The notes: generated from the letters alone by a model not told the origin. Counted from the first letter of the stretch, positions 39,101-48,393 are shown. The stretch: DNA of 64,000 nt from Streptomyces rugosispiralis (GCF_024505145.1 NZ_JANIAA010000018.1:1-64000), one strand, 5' to 3'. Numbers and translations: made by a program.

Positions 39101-42100
39101 GTGCGGGGCTACGACCGCTACGAGCCTGACGATCAGCTCTCGAAGTTCGAGGCCGAGATGGAGCGGCTGAAGACCGAGCGGGAGAAGGCCGTCCAGCACG
39201 CCGACGACCTCGGCTACCAAGTCGAGGTGCTGCGCGCCAAGCTGCATGAGGCGCGCCGTAATCTGGCGGCCCGCCCCGCCTACGACAGCGCCAACGTCGG
39301 CTACCAGGCTGAGCAGTTGCTGCGGGACGCGCAGCTCCAGGCGGACCAGCTGCGCGCCAACGCCGAGCGGGAGCTGCGCGAGACCCGCGCCCAGACCCAG
39401 CGGCTGCTCCAGGAGCAGGCCGAGCGGCAGTCCCGGCTCGAGGCCGAACTGCACGCCGAGGCCGTGGCCCGGCGCCAGCGGCTGGACCAGGAGCTGGCCG
39501 AGCGCCGCGCCACCGTCGAGTCGCACGTCAACGAGAACGTGGCCTGGGCCGAGCAGCTCAGGGCCCGTACCGAGGCGCAGGCCCGCCGGCTGATGGACGA
39601 GTCCCGGACGGAGGCCGAGCAGGCCCTGGCCGAGGCCCGCGCCGAGGCCCAGCGGATGACCGAACAGGCGCGCCAGCGGCTGGGGTCGGAGGCCGAGGCC
39701 GCCCGCCACGAGGCCGAGGCGATCCTGCGCCGGGCCCGTGCCGACGCCGAGCGGCTGCTGACCAACGCGGGCGCCCAGGCCCAGGAGGCCACCGACCACG
39801 CCGAGCAGCTGCGCACCTCCACCGCCAGCGAGGCGGACCAGGCCCGCCGTGCCGCGGCCGAGCAGACCCGCGCCGCCGAGCAGCGGATGCAGGAGGCCGA
39901 GCAGGCGCTGCGGGAGGCGCGCAGCGAGGCCGAGAAGGTGGTCGCCGAGGCCAAGGACGCGGCGGCCAAGCGGCTCACGGCCGCCGAGTCGGACAACGAG
40001 CAGCGCACCCGTACCGCCAAGGCGGAGGTCGCCCGGCTGGTCGGCGAGGCCACCAAGGAGGCCGAGCGGCTGCGGGCCGAGGCCGAGCAGCTGCGCGACG
40101 ACGCCCGCACCGAGGCCGAGCGGATGGTCGCCGAGGCGGGCGAGGACGCTCGGGCCAGGGCCGCCGAGGACTCCGCGGCCCAGCTGGCCAAGGCGGCCCG
40201 GAGCGCCGAGGAGGTGCTGACCCGCGCCTCGGAGAAGGCGCAGTCCACCACCAAGGCGGCCACCGACGAGGCGGAGCGGATCCGGCGCGAGGCCGAGGAG
40301 GAGGCCGACCGGCTGCGGGCCGAGGCGCATGACACCGCCGAGCAGCTCAAGGGCACGGCCAAGGACGACACCAAGGAGTACCGCGCCAAGACCGTCGAGC
40401 TGCAGGAGGAGGCCCGCCGGCTGCGCGGCGAGGCCGAGCAGCTGAAGTCGGAGGCGGCCGCCGAGGGCGAGCGGGTCCGCGCCGAGGCCCGCCGGGAGGC
40501 GGTCCAGCAGATCGAGGAGGCGGCCAGCACCGCCGAGGACCTGCTGACCAAGGCCAAGGCCGACGCCGAGGAGACCCGCTCCGGTGCCACCGCCGAGAGC
40601 GAGCGGGTGCGCACCGAGGCCATCGAGCGGGCCAACGCGCTGCGCCGGCAGGCCGATGAGCTGCTGAAGCGGGCCCGTGGCGAGGCCGAGGAGCTGGTGA
40701 CCTCGGCCGAGGAGCAGGCCGAACGGGTCAAGTCGGAGGCGGCCACCGCGGCCGAGGAGCTGCGCGAGGCGGCCGAGCGGGCCGCCGAGGACCGCCGCGC
40801 CGAGGCCGAGGGCGAGCTCAACCGGCTGCACCAGGAGGCCGAGCAGCGGCTCTCCTCCGCCGACGAGGCGCTGCGGGACGCCCGCGAAGAGGCGGAGCGG
40901 CTGCGCAAGGAGACCGGCGAGGAGATCGAGCGGCAGCGCACCGAGTCCGCCGAGCGGCTGAACGGCTTGCGTCAGCAGGCCGAGGACGAGGCCGCCCGGC
41001 TGCGCGACGAGGCCGCGGCGGACGCGTCGAACGCCCGCGCCGAGGGCGAGTCGGTGGCCGTACGGCTGCGCGGCGAGGCCGCCGCGGAGGCCGAGCGGCT
41101 GCGCTCGGAGGCCCAGGAGACGGCCGACCGGGTGCGCGCGGAGGCGGCGAGCGCCGCCGAGCGGATCGGCACCGAGGCCGCCGAGGCCCTGGCCGCCGCC
41201 CAGGAGGAGGCGGCCCGCCGCCGCCGCGAGGCCGAGGAGCTGCTCGCCGACGCCCGCGAGGAGGCGCAGACGGAGCGTACGGCGGCGCGGGAGCAGAGCG
41301 AGGAGCTGCTGGCCGCCGCCCGCAACCGGGTCTCCGAGGCGCAGACCGAGGCGCAGCGGCTGGTCGAGGAGGCCGAGCGGCGCTCGGCCGATCTGGTGGC
41401 CGCCGCCGAGCAGACCGCCCAGCAGGTGCGGGACTCGGTCGCCGGGCTGCACGAGCAGGCCGAGCAGGAGATCACCGCGCTGCGCAACACCGCCGAGCAC
41501 GCCGCGGAGCGGGTGCGCGAGGAGGCGCAGGCCGAGGCCGACCGGGTCCGCGCGGACGCCTACGCGGAGCTGGAGCGCGCCTCGCAGGACGCCACCCGGG
41601 TGCGGCGGGAGGCCACGGAGGAGTCCGAGGCCGCCAAGTCGCTCGCGGAGCGCACGGTCGCGGACGCGATCGCCGAGTCGGAGCGGCTGACCGAGCAGGC
41701 CCGCGAGGAGGCGAACAGGCGCCGCGCCGATGCCGCCGAGCAGGCGGACCGGCTGGTCACCGAGGCCACCCACGAGGCCGAGCGGCTGCGCGCCGAGGCC
41801 AATGAGACGCTCGACGAGGCCCGGCGCTCGGCCAACAAGTCCCGCGCCGAGGCCGCCGAACAGGCCGATACGCTCGTCAGCGGCGCCACCGAGGAGGCCC
41901 AGCGGCTGGTCTCGGAGGCCACCACACGGGCGCAGGTGCTGCGTACGGAGGCGTCCGACGCGCGGGCGACCGCGGAGCAGGACGCGGCCCGCACCCGGGC
42001 CCAGGCCCGCGGCGACGCCAACAACATCCGCTCGGAGGCGGCCGAGCAGGCGGACCGCCTGGTCACCGAGGCCCGGAACGAGGCCGACCGGCTGCGCGCG

Positions 42101-43099
42101 GAGGCGAGCGGCGAGGCGGAGCGGCTGCGCGGCGAGGCCGCGGAGACCGTCGGTTCGGCGCAGCAGCACGCGGCGCGCACCCGCGCCGAGGCCGAGCGGG
42201 TCGAGGCCGAGGCGGCGGCCGAGGCGGAGCGGATCCGCAACGAGGCGCAGGCCGAGGCGGACCGGCTGGTCGACCGGGCGCGCGAGGACGCCAACAAGCG
42301 GCGTTCGGACGCCGCCGAGCAGGCCGACCGGCTGATCACCGAGTCCTCGGCGGAGGCCGAGCGGCTCACCTCGGAGGCGCGGGAGGCCGCGCTGCGCTCG
42401 GCGACCGCGGCCGAGGAGCAGGCGGACACCATGGTGGGCGTGGCCCGCCGCGAGGCGGACCGGCTGGTCTCCGAGGCCACGGCCGAGTCCAACGCCATGG
42501 TGGAGAAGGCCCGTACGGACTCCGACACCATGCTGGGCGAGGCCCGGGGCGACGCCACGGCCATCCGGGAGCGCGCCGAGGAGCTGCGCGCCCGTACCGA
42601 GGCCGAGGTCGAGGAGTTGCACGAGCGGGCCCGCCGGGAGTCCGCGGAGCAGATGAAGGCCACCGGCGAGCGGGTCGACAAGCTGGTCGCGGCGGCCACC
42701 GCGCAGCTGATGAAGGCCGAGGAGAAGGCCAAGTCGCTGGTCGCGGAGGCGGAGAGCGAGGCGAGCCGGGTGCGGATCTCCGCGGTGAAGAAGGCCGAGA
42801 GTCTGCTGAAGGAGGCCGAGCAGAAGAAGTCCGAGGCCGAGCGGGAGGCGAACCGGCTCCGGGCCCAGGCCACGGACGAGGCACAGCAGATCGTGGACGA
42901 GGGCAAGCGGGAGCTGGAGTTGCTCAAGCGCCGCCGCGAGGACATCAACGCGGAGATCTCCCGTGTCCAGGACGTCCTCGAGGCGTTGGAATCCTTCGAG
43001 ACCCCCGCGTCGGGTGGCGCGGGCGGCAAGGAGAACGGCCAAGTCAAGACAGCGGCGGGTGCGGGTGCGACGAGGAGTGGAAAGCGGTCGGAGGGGTAA
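39101..43099 (+). CDS. scy: Scy, polarisome coiled-coil scaffold
   Basis: A 1,332-residue protein that is coiled coil almost end to end. The short N-terminal part (residues 1-50: YDRYEPDDQLSKFEAEMERLKTEREKAVQHADDL) has canonical heptads; the rest is a long run of AEAERLRxEA-type units with alternating hendecad/quindecad periodicity, ending with a short non-coiled tail rich in Gly, Ala and Lys. This is the Streptomyces cytoskeletal element Scy (about 1,326 residues in S. coelicolor), which gathers at hyphal tips with DivIVA and FilP and controls tip number. GTG at 39101 fits the known N-terminus VRGYDRYEPDDQL; an ATG ten codons upstream (39071) is possible. Followed by filP 260 bases downstream. 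Confidence 0.95.
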   Translation: MRGYDRYEPDDQLSKFEAEMERLKTEREKAVQHADDLGYQVEVLRAKLHEARRNLAARPAYDSANVGYQAEQLLRDAQLQADQLRANAERELRETRAQTQRLLQEQAERQSRLEAELHAEAVARRQRLDQELAERRATVESHVNENVAWAEQLRARTEAQARRLMDESRTEAEQALAEARAEAQRMTEQARQRLGSEAEAARHEAEAILRRARADAERLLTNAGAQAQEATDHAEQLRTSTASEADQARRAAAEQTRAAEQRMQEAEQALREARSEAEKVVAEAKDAAAKRLTAAESDNEQRTRTAKAEVARLVGEATKEAERLRAEAEQLRDDARTEAERMVAEAGEDARARAAEDSAAQLAKAARSAEEVLTRASEKAQSTTKAATDEAERIRREAEEEADRLRAEAHDTAEQLKGTAKDDTKEYRAKTVELQEEARRLRGEAEQLKSEAAAEGERVRAEARREAVQQIEEAASTAEDLLTKAKADAEETRSGATAESERVRTEAIERANALRRQADELLKRARGEAEELVTSAEEQAERVKSEAATAAEELREAAERAAEDRRAEAEGELNRLHQEAEQRLSSADEALRDAREEAERLRKETGEEIERQRTESAERLNGLRQQAEDEAARLRDEAAADASNARAEGESVAVRLRGEAAAEAERLRSEAQETADRVRAEAASAAERIGTEAAEALAAAQEEAARRRREAEELLADAREEAQTERTAAREQSEELLAAARNRVSEAQTEAQRLVEEAERRSADLVAAAEQTAQQVRDSVAGLHEQAEQEITALRNTAEHAAERVREEAQAEADRVRADAYAELERASQDATRVRREATEESEAAKSLAERTVADAIAESERLTEQAREEANRRRADAAEQADRLVTEATHEAERLRAEANETLDEARRSANKSRAEAAEQADTLVSGATEEAQRLVSEATTRAQVLRTEASDARATAEQDAARTRAQARGDANNIRSEAAEQADRLVTEARNEADRLRAEASGEAERLRGEAAETVGSAQQHAARTRAEAERVEAEAAAEAERIRNEAQAEADRLVDRAREDANKRRSDAAEQADRLITESSAEAERLTSEAREAALRSATAAEEQADTMVGVARREADRLVSEATAESNAMVEKARTDSDTMLGEARGDATAIRERAEELRARTEAEVEELHERARRESAEQMKATGERVDKLVAAATAQLMKAEEKAKSLVAEAESEASRVRISAVKKAESLLKEAEQKKSEAEREANRLRAQATDEAQQIVDEGKRELELLKRRREDINAEISRVQDVLEALESFETPASGGAGGKENGQVKTAAGAGATRSGKRSEG

Positions 43100-43137
43100 C
43101 CGTGTCCAGGGGGACGAGTCTCAGCTGTGCCTATCGA

Positions 43138-43181
43138 GGTTTCGCTTAAGTCTCGCGTCGGTTTCGCGTAAGTCTCGCGTC
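43138..43181. repeat. Tandem 22-bp repeat upstream of filP
   Basis: Two adjacent 22-base copies, 43138-43159 and 43160-43181, differ at one base (CTTAAG against CGTAAG). They lie in the 259-base gap between scy and filP, well upstream of the filP promoter. This may be a regulator site read as a direct repeat. Confidence 0.75.
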
Positions 43182-43312
43182 AGGCTGCGTCCATCACTGC
43201 ATGTCCGTATCATCCCGACGAGTGACGAGGTCTCCGTCTTACTGCCACTCAAAAGGCTGGACATTCTGCAGATCAAACAGACGTTGACTCGATGACACGC
43301 CGTTCGGCCCCC

Positions 43313-43318
43313 TAGGAT
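43313..43318 (+). promoter_or_regulatory. Possible -10 of filP
   Basis: TAGGAT at 43313-43318 lies 40 bases before the filP ATG. TTGACT at 43284-43289 is 23 bases upstream, too far for an ideal -35. A leader with ribosome-binding site ACAGGAAC would follow. Confidence 0.35.
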
Positions 43319-43358
43319 TCCCTCTATCACCTCACCGGTCTCTTTCGACAGGAACCCC

Positions 43359-44297
43359 ATGAGCGACACTTCCTCCCCCTTCGGCTTCGAGCTCGTGCGG
43401 CGTGGGTACGACCGCGGTCAGGTGGACGACCGCATTTCCAAGCTCGTCGCCGATCGTGACAGTGCACTGGCCCGTATCACCTCTCTGGAAAAGCGCATCG
43501 AGGAGCTGCACCTCGAGACGCAGAACGCTCAGGCCCAGATCAACGATTCGGAGCCGTCCTACGCGGGGCTCGGCGCCCGGGTCGAGAAGATCCTCCGTCT
43601 CGCCGAGGAAGAGGCGAAGGATCTGCGCGAGGAGGCTCGCCGCGCCGCCGAACAGCACCGTGAGCTGGCCGAGTCGGCCGCCCAGCAGGTTCGCAACGAC
43701 GCCGAGTCGTTCGCCGCCGAGCGCAAGGCCAAGGCCGAGGACGAGGGCGCGCGGATCGTCGAGAAGGCGAAGGGCGAGGCGGCCACGCTGCGCCAGGAGG
43801 CGCAGAAGGACGCGCAGTCCAAGCGCGAGGAGGCGGACTCCCTCTTCGAGGAGACCCGCGCCAAGGCCGCGCAGGCCGCCGCCGACTTCGAGACCAACCT
43901 CGCCAAGCGCCGCGAGCAGTCCGAGCGCGACCTGGCCTCGCGTCAGGCCAAGGCCGAGAAGCGGCTCGCGGAGATCGAGCACCGCGCCGAGCAGCTCCGC
44001 CTGGAGGCCGAGAAGCTGCGCACCGACGCCGAGCGCCGCGCCCGCCAGACGGTGGAGACCGCGCAGCGCCAGGCCGAGGACATCGTGGCCGACGCCAACG
44101 CCAAGGCGGACCGCATCCGCAGCGAATCCGAGCGCGAGCTCGCGGCCCTCACCAACCGCCGCGACAGCATCAACGCCCAGCTGACCAACGTCCGCGAGAT
44201 GCTGGCCACGCTGACCGGCGCGGCGGTGGCCGCGGCCGGTGCCCCGGGCGAGGACGAGGCCGCCACCCGCGGCGTCCCCGCCCAGCAGTCCCGGTGA
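43359..44297 (+). CDS. filP: FilP, intermediate filament-like coiled-coil protein
   Basis: A 312-residue coiled-coil protein. The N-terminus FGFELVRRGYDRGQVDDRISKLVADRDSALARI resembles the DivIVA N-terminal segment and forms a short heptad coil; a small break at about residue 65 (SEPSYAGLGARVEKIL) precedes a long rod of AEAERRA-type repeats up to about 285. FilP assembles into filaments and networks in vitro, binds DivIVA and Scy, and contributes to hyphal stiffness and tip growth in Streptomyces. The length is that of S. coelicolor FilP (about 310). The ATG follows ACAGGAACCCC. A strong terminator lies 27 bases after the stop. Confidence 0.95.
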   Translation: MSDTSSPFGFELVRRGYDRGQVDDRISKLVADRDSALARITSLEKRIEELHLETQNAQAQINDSEPSYAGLGARVEKILRLAEEEAKDLREEARRAAEQHRELAESAAQQVRNDAESFAAERKAKAEDEGARIVEKAKGEAATLRQEAQKDAQSKREEADSLFEETRAKAAQAAADFETNLAKRREQSERDLASRQAKAEKRLAEIEHRAEQLRLEAEKLRTDAERRARQTVETAQRQAEDIVADANAKADRIRSESERELAALTNRRDSINAQLTNVREMLATLTGAAVAAAGAPGEDEAATRGVPAQQSR

Positions 44298-44323
44298 CCC
44301 TCGGTCACACCGGAGCGCCCGAT

Positions 44324-44351
44324 GCCCCGCGCCGCCCAAGCGGCGCGGGGC
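44324..44351 (+). terminator. filP terminator
   Basis: GCCCCGCGCCGC (44324-44335) and its exact complement at 44340-44351 make a 12-base stem with the loop CCAA. It follows filP by 27 bases. Confidence 0.85.
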
Positions 44352-44397
44352 ACGCGCATGTTACGGACAGCAAGGCCACGTAGCGGCGCGGCCGCCC

Positions 44398-44506
44398 AAC
44401 ACCCCAGCCCCTCCGGGCGAACACCCCAGCCCCTCCGGGCGAACCATCCAGCCCCTCCGGGCGAACACCCCAGCCCCTCCGGGCGAACCATCCAGCCCCT
44501 CCGGCG
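44398..44506. repeat. Five tandem 22-bp REP-like repeats
   Basis: Units at 44398-44419, 44420-44441, 44442-44463, 44464-44485 and 44486-44506 share the core CCAGCCCCTCCGGGCG. Units 1, 2 and 4 begin AACACC; units 3 and 5 begin AACCAT. The last continues as CCGGCGATTGAGGAGCGGGG and the hairpin GGGGGC-GGA-GCCCCC (44525-44539). The core recurs at 51048-51068 and 51098-51118. No cas genes or spacers are present. Confidence 0.9.
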
Positions 44507-44598
44507 ATTGAGGAGCGGGGGTTCGGGGGCGGAGCCCCCGCACAGGCCGGGGCGGAGCCCGGTTTCGGGGAGGGGCGGGGTGGGGCAGGCAACCCCCC

Positions 44599-45510
44599 GT
44601 GACCGACCGCACCCTCAAAACCCTCGGCTTCGCCGACGTCCCCGCCCAACAACCCCTCACCTACCCCGGCCGCCCCATCACCCACCCCACCCTCCTCACC
44701 ACCGGCGAACTCTGGGACCTCACCCCCACCCCGGACCGCCGCCGCCTCGGCACCTGGACCGTCAACTCACGCCCCGACCACAACGATGCGCCCGACGAGC
44801 CACTCGACACCGTCCTCACCCGCCTCGGCCACCCCCCAACCCCCCACCGTCACCCCGTCATCGCCGTCGGCTCCAACGCCTCCCCCGCCCAGCTCCACCA
44901 CAAGCTGTCCCGCCCCGGCCACCCGGCCACCGTCCCCATGGTCCCGGTCGACGTACACGGCATCGCGGTCGGCTGCTCGGCCCACATCGGCCGGTACGGC
45001 TACGTGGCCTCCGCCCCGTACACCGCACCCGGCGCCCGTACCCCGCTCGTCATCGGCTGGCTGGACGCCGAACAGCTCGCGGCCGTGGACGCCACCGAGT
45101 ACCCCAACTACCGCCGCGTCCTGCTGCCCGGCAGCCGGTACCCGATGGTCATGCCGTCCGGCGAGCGGCTTCGCGGCGCGTATCTCTACGTCGGCGAGCG
45201 CGGAGTGCTGATGTCCCCGGACGGCACCGAACGCCCCCTCCCCGGCGGCGGGGACCAGAGCGCCCTGCTCACCCGCCTGCTCGCCGGCTCAGCACGGCTG
45301 CGCGCACTCCTCGGCCCGGACCCCCGTGCCTGGGTCACCCGCGCGGGCGGCGACCCCGCCGTACGCGGAACCGGCACCCGAATCTTCCAGGAGGAGGGCT
45401 GGGCACTGCCGCAGCCCGACCTCCTCCGCTGCCCGGAGGACGGGCGGCACGGGCGGCACGCCGGGCCCGGCGGCGCCAAGAGTTACGATGCGCTCTCATC
45501 TCCCGAATAA
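44599..45510 (+). CDS. Conserved hypothetical, possible gamma-glutamylcyclotransferase-like fold
   Basis: A 303-residue protein of uncertain family. A segment HPVIAVGSNASPAQLHHKL at about 85-104 resembles the substrate-binding loop (VxxYGSN) of the GGCT/AIG2/BtrG fold, and DATEYPNYRRVLLPGSRYPMVMPSGERLRGAYLYVG at about 165-200 contains a Glu-x-Pro-x-Tyr that could be the base region. There is no Cys-rich or P-loop motif. It starts at a GTG without a convincing ribosome-binding site, after the REP-like repeats. The same neighbour appears beside filP in other Streptomyces. It might be a peptide or amide-processing enzyme, but this is weak. Confidence 0.6.
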   Translation: MTDRTLKTLGFADVPAQQPLTYPGRPITHPTLLTTGELWDLTPTPDRRRLGTWTVNSRPDHNDAPDEPLDTVLTRLGHPPTPHRHPVIAVGSNASPAQLHHKLSRPGHPATVPMVPVDVHGIAVGCSAHIGRYGYVASAPYTAPGARTPLVIGWLDAEQLAAVDATEYPNYRRVLLPGSRYPMVMPSGERLRGAYLYVGERGVLMSPDGTERPLPGGGDQSALLTRLLAGSARLRALLGPDPRAWVTRAGGDPAVRGTGTRIFQEEGWALPQPDLLRCPEDGRHGRHAGPGGAKSYDALSSPE

Positions 45511-45591
45511 CGGGAACCGTCAACACGCGGTTATCCTCCTAACCCTCATCGGGGGCGAGCACGCCCGACCCATGCTCATGAGGGGCGGAGA

Positions 45592-46884
45592 ATGATCGAG
45601 GCAGTCGGTCTGACGAAGCGCTACGGCGCCAAGACGGCCGTGTACAACCTGTCCTTCCAGGTGAGGCCCGGCGCCGTCACCGGCTTTCTCGGGCCCAACG
45701 GGTCGGGCAAGTCCACCACCATGCGAATGATCCTGGGCCTCGACGAGCCCACCGCGGGCCATGTCACGGTCGGCGGCTACCCGTTCCGCAAGCTTCCCAA
45801 CGCCCCCCGCCAGGTGGGCGCGCTGCTCGACGCCAAGGCGGTGCACGGCGGCCGCAGCGCCCGCCAGCACCTGCTCTGCCTGGCCCAGCTGTCCGGCATC
45901 CCGGCCCGCCGGGTGGACGAGGTGCTGGGCGTGGTGGGGCTCCAGAACGTGGCGCGCAAGCGCTCCAAGGGCTTCTCGCTCGGCATGGGCCAGCGGCTGG
46001 GCATCGCGGCCGCCCTCCTCGGCGACCCGCAGGTGCTGCTCTTCGACGAGCCGGTCAACGGCCTGGACCCCGAGGGCATCCTCTGGGTCCGCAACTTCAT
46101 GAAGCAGCTGGCCGCAGAGGGCCGCACCGTCTTCGTCTCCAGCCATCTGATGAGCGAGATGGCGCTCACCGCCGACCATCTGATCGTGATCGGGCGCGGG
46201 CAACTGCTCGCCGATATGAACGTCAAGGACTTCATCTCCTACAACTCCGCGGACTTCGCGCGCGTCCGCACCCCCGAGGGCGACCCGGGGCAGCGCGAGA
46301 AGCTGACCGCCGCGCTGAGCGAGGCGGGCGGCCAGGTGCTGCCGGAGCAGGACGGCGCGCTGCGGGTGACCGGGCTGCCGCTGCCGCGCATCAGCGACCT
46401 CGCACACGGGGCGGACGTACGGCTGTGGGAGCTGTCCCCGCACCAGGCGTCGCTGGAAGAGGCGTACATGCGGATGACTCAGGGCGCGGTGGACTACCGC
46501 TCGACCGTCGACGAGCGCGCCGCCCTGCAGCAGCAGATGTCGGGCGCGGGCGCGATGCCGCAGGGCGGGCCGTACGGCTATGCGCCGGGTGCTCCGGGGC
46601 AGCAGACGGGCTTCCCGCCGGGGACCACGCTGCCGGGCTACGCCGAACCCCCGGCCCCGCCACAGCAGCACGCCCCGGGTGCCCCGCACACCCCGGGCGC
46701 CCCGATGCCCACCGCTCCCCCGGCGGCTCCCGCGACCCCCGTGGCTCCCGTGGCTCCCGCGACCCCGGCGGCTCCCGCGACCCCCGCGACCCCCGTGGCT
46801 CCCCCCACTCCCCCGGCTCAGCCGCCCGCGGCGCCGTCCGCCCCCGCCGATCTGACCAAGAGCGACACCGAGGACGCCCGATGA
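45592..46884 (+). CDS. ABC transporter ATPase with Pro/Ala-rich C-terminal tail
   Basis: A 430-residue ATPase of the drug/lantibiotic exporter group (CcmA/BcrA-like). Walker A is FLGPNGSGKSTTMRM (36-50), the signature is GFSLGMGQRLGIAAALL, Walker B is VLLFDEPVNGLDPEG with the H-loop VFVSSHL. After the ABC2-type regulatory part (about 210-300) comes a tail of about 125 residues that is almost only Pro, Ala, Gly and Thr, with repeated VAPxAPATP units. The ATG has the ribosome-binding site GGGCGGAG. Its TGA overlaps the permease ATG by 4 bases (ATGA). Substrate unknown; the tail is not needed for transport. Confidence 0.9.
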   Translation: MIEAVGLTKRYGAKTAVYNLSFQVRPGAVTGFLGPNGSGKSTTMRMILGLDEPTAGHVTVGGYPFRKLPNAPRQVGALLDAKAVHGGRSARQHLLCLAQLSGIPARRVDEVLGVVGLQNVARKRSKGFSLGMGQRLGIAAALLGDPQVLLFDEPVNGLDPEGILWVRNFMKQLAAEGRTVFVSSHLMSEMALTADHLIVIGRGQLLADMNVKDFISYNSADFARVRTPEGDPGQREKLTAALSEAGGQVLPEQDGALRVTGLPLPRISDLAHGADVRLWELSPHQASLEEAYMRMTQGAVDYRSTVDERAALQQQMSGAGAMPQGGPYGYAPGAPGQQTGFPPGTTLPGYAEPPAPPQQHAPGAPHTPGAPMPTAPPAAPATPVAPVAPATPAAPATPATPVAPPTPPAQPPAAPSAPADLTKSDTEDAR

Positions 46885-47828
46885 CGACCCCGTACCAGCA
46901 GCAGTACCAGGCGCCCGTCCCCCCGCAGGGTCCGCCGCAGGGTGGTCCTCCGCAGATGCCGCCGCAGGCGGCCCCGCAGGCGGCCCCGCACCAGCCGGTG
47001 CTCTCCGGGCCCCCGTCGCAGCCGTACGCCGGTGTCGGCCCGTACACCTCCCCGATCCCGGTCCGCCAGACCCACCTCGGCAATGCCCTCGCCTCCGAGT
47101 GGACCAAGATCAAGTCGGTGCGCTCCACGATCTGGACGCTGAGCGTGATGGTCGCCCTGGTGGCCGGGATCGGGCTCCTGGTGTCGGCGAGCACCAGCGA
47201 CAGCGACTACGAGACCGTCCCCACCACCCTCCCCGGGTTCTTCGGCACCCTGCTCGGCCAGCTGTGCATCGTCACCCTCGGGGTGCTCGTGATCACCTCC
47301 GAGTACGGCACCGGAATGATCCGGACCACCCTCACCGCCTCGCCGCAGCGCTCCCGGGTGCTCACCGCCAAGGCGCTGGTGTTCTTCACCCTTTCGTTCA
47401 CCACCACGACCCTCGCACTCGCGCTGGTGGCCTTCGCCACCGCCGGGATGCACAGTGGCCCCGGTGTCCAGGAGCCGACGAGTGACCAGCTCCTGGGCGC
47501 GACGGTCGGCGCGGGGCTCTATGTGTCGCTGCTGGGACTGCTCTCGCTGGCCGTCGGCAGCATGCTGCGGCACTCCGCGGGCGCGATCACCACGATGCTC
47601 GGTGTGGTGCTGCTCCCGGCCATCCTTCCCGCGTTCCTGATGATGTCGACCAGCCTCCGCGAACTGGGGGAGAAGATGCAGGAGTACTCGTCGCCCCAGG
47701 CGCTGGCCTCCCTCTTCCGGATCGACGAGAGCCTGAACAGCGGCTGGCCCCAGCTGTGGGGGCTGGCCGGAGTCACGGCGGGAGCGATGATCGCCGCCTA
47801 TGTGCTGCTGGAGAAGCGCGACGTGTAG
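46881..47828 (+). CDS. ABC exporter permease
   Basis: A 315-residue ABC2-type permease with a Pro/Gln-rich N-terminal tail of about 65 residues (PYQQQYQAPVPPQGPPQGG) and six membrane helices. The first helix follows LASEWTKIKSVRSTIWTLSVMVALVAG, the usual entry of ABC-2 permeases, and the loop ITSEYGTGMIRTTLTASPQRSRVLTAKAL is the conserved coupling part. It overlaps the ATPase gene by 4 bases, so they form one exporter. The low-complexity tails of both partners may interact. A hairpin (47887-47919) follows, at the convergent gene. Confidence 0.9.
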   Translation: MTTPYQQQYQAPVPPQGPPQGGPPQMPPQAAPQAAPHQPVLSGPPSQPYAGVGPYTSPIPVRQTHLGNALASEWTKIKSVRSTIWTLSVMVALVAGIGLLVSASTSDSDYETVPTTLPGFFGTLLGQLCIVTLGVLVITSEYGTGMIRTTLTASPQRSRVLTAKALVFFTLSFTTTTLALALVAFATAGMHSGPGVQEPTSDQLLGATVGAGLYVSLLGLLSLAVGSMLRHSAGAITTMLGVVLLPAILPAFLMMSTSLRELGEKMQEYSSPQALASLFRIDESLNSGWPQLWGLAGVTAGAMIAAYVLLEKRDV

Positions 47829-47866
47829 CTCTCGCGGGGTCCGAGTCGGACGTACCCGCGGCTGAG

Positions 47867-48184
47867 TCAATATCGAGGTGCGTTACGGGACCGCTGGAGC
47901 TTCGCGCTCCGGCGGTCCCGTGCGCTCCAGCACGCCTTGTGCCAGTGGCGCCGGTCGTCCGCGCCCATGTGCTGCTGCCAGGCGACCACATGCGCCACTC
48001 CCGGCGGAATCTCCTGGTCGCACCCCGGGCAGCGGTAGTGCTTGGCGGCCGCCCCGCCGCCGACCTGCCGGACCACCCACTCCTCGCCCTGCCAGGACTC
48101 CATGCGGTCGAGGCCGTACCGGCCCGTGCCCTCGTGGCCGACGGGCTTTTCGCCGCCTCGCGGGCGGTTTCGGCGTGGAGACAC
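47867..48184 (-). CDS. Small zinc-ribbon-like hypothetical protein
   Basis: A 105-residue basic protein. The centre reads HYRCPGCDQEIPPGVAHVVAWQQHMGADDRRHWHKACW, with the CxxC...H-x-H-x3-C pattern of a small zinc finger (resembling HNH or treble-clef ribbons). The N-terminus is Arg/Pro-rich. Actinobacterial homologues are often labelled ATP/GTP-binding protein, but no P-loop is present here. It is convergent with the ABC exporter; its 3' end overlaps the exporter's terminator hairpin. A nucleic-acid-binding role would fit, but is inference. Confidence 0.7.
   Translation of the reverse strand: MSPRRNRPRGGEKPVGHEGTGRYGLDRMESWQGEEWVVRQVGGGAAAKHYRCPGCDQEIPPGVAHVVAWQQHMGADDRRHWHKACWSARDRRSAKLQRSRNAPRY
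47887..47919. terminator. Bidirectional hairpin, 14-bp stem
   Basis: GGGACCGCTGGAGC (47887-47900) pairs with 47906-47919 across a 5-base loop with one G-U pair. It lies between the convergent exporter operon and the zinc-ribbon gene, inside the last codons of the latter. Confidence 0.7.
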
Positions 48185-48393
48185 GGGGCACCTCGACAGA
48201 GCTGGGAGCTAACGGGCTGTGACCAGCGTACGCGCTACGGTCACCCTCCGGGAAAGCCGTCGTCCACACCCACGCTCTGATCATCATGAAAACTTCATGC
48301 TTGGCCGTGCCCTTGGCACGTGTCAGGCGTTAATGCCTACGAGGGGGGATGCCCGCGCCGGCACATCAGCCGCGACAAGGAGGCACTTTCACC

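Noticed and set aside
39053..43042. A 1,329-codon open frame on the minus strand opposite scy
   Set aside because: It is the mirror of an Ala/Glu/Arg-rich coiled-coil gene in GC-rich DNA; its translation is low-complexity Leu/Gly/Arg, and there is no ribosome-binding site. The plus strand has the real Scy domains.
44398..44506. CRISPR array
   Set aside because: The 22-base units are directly adjacent, without spacers, and no cas genes are near.
48219..48244. Inverted repeat GTGACC...GGTCAC around the palindrome AGCGTACGCGCT, near the zinc-ribbon gene start
   Set aside because: It could be an operator, but no promoter elements align well with it and no regulator is adjacent, so it is not listed as a feature.
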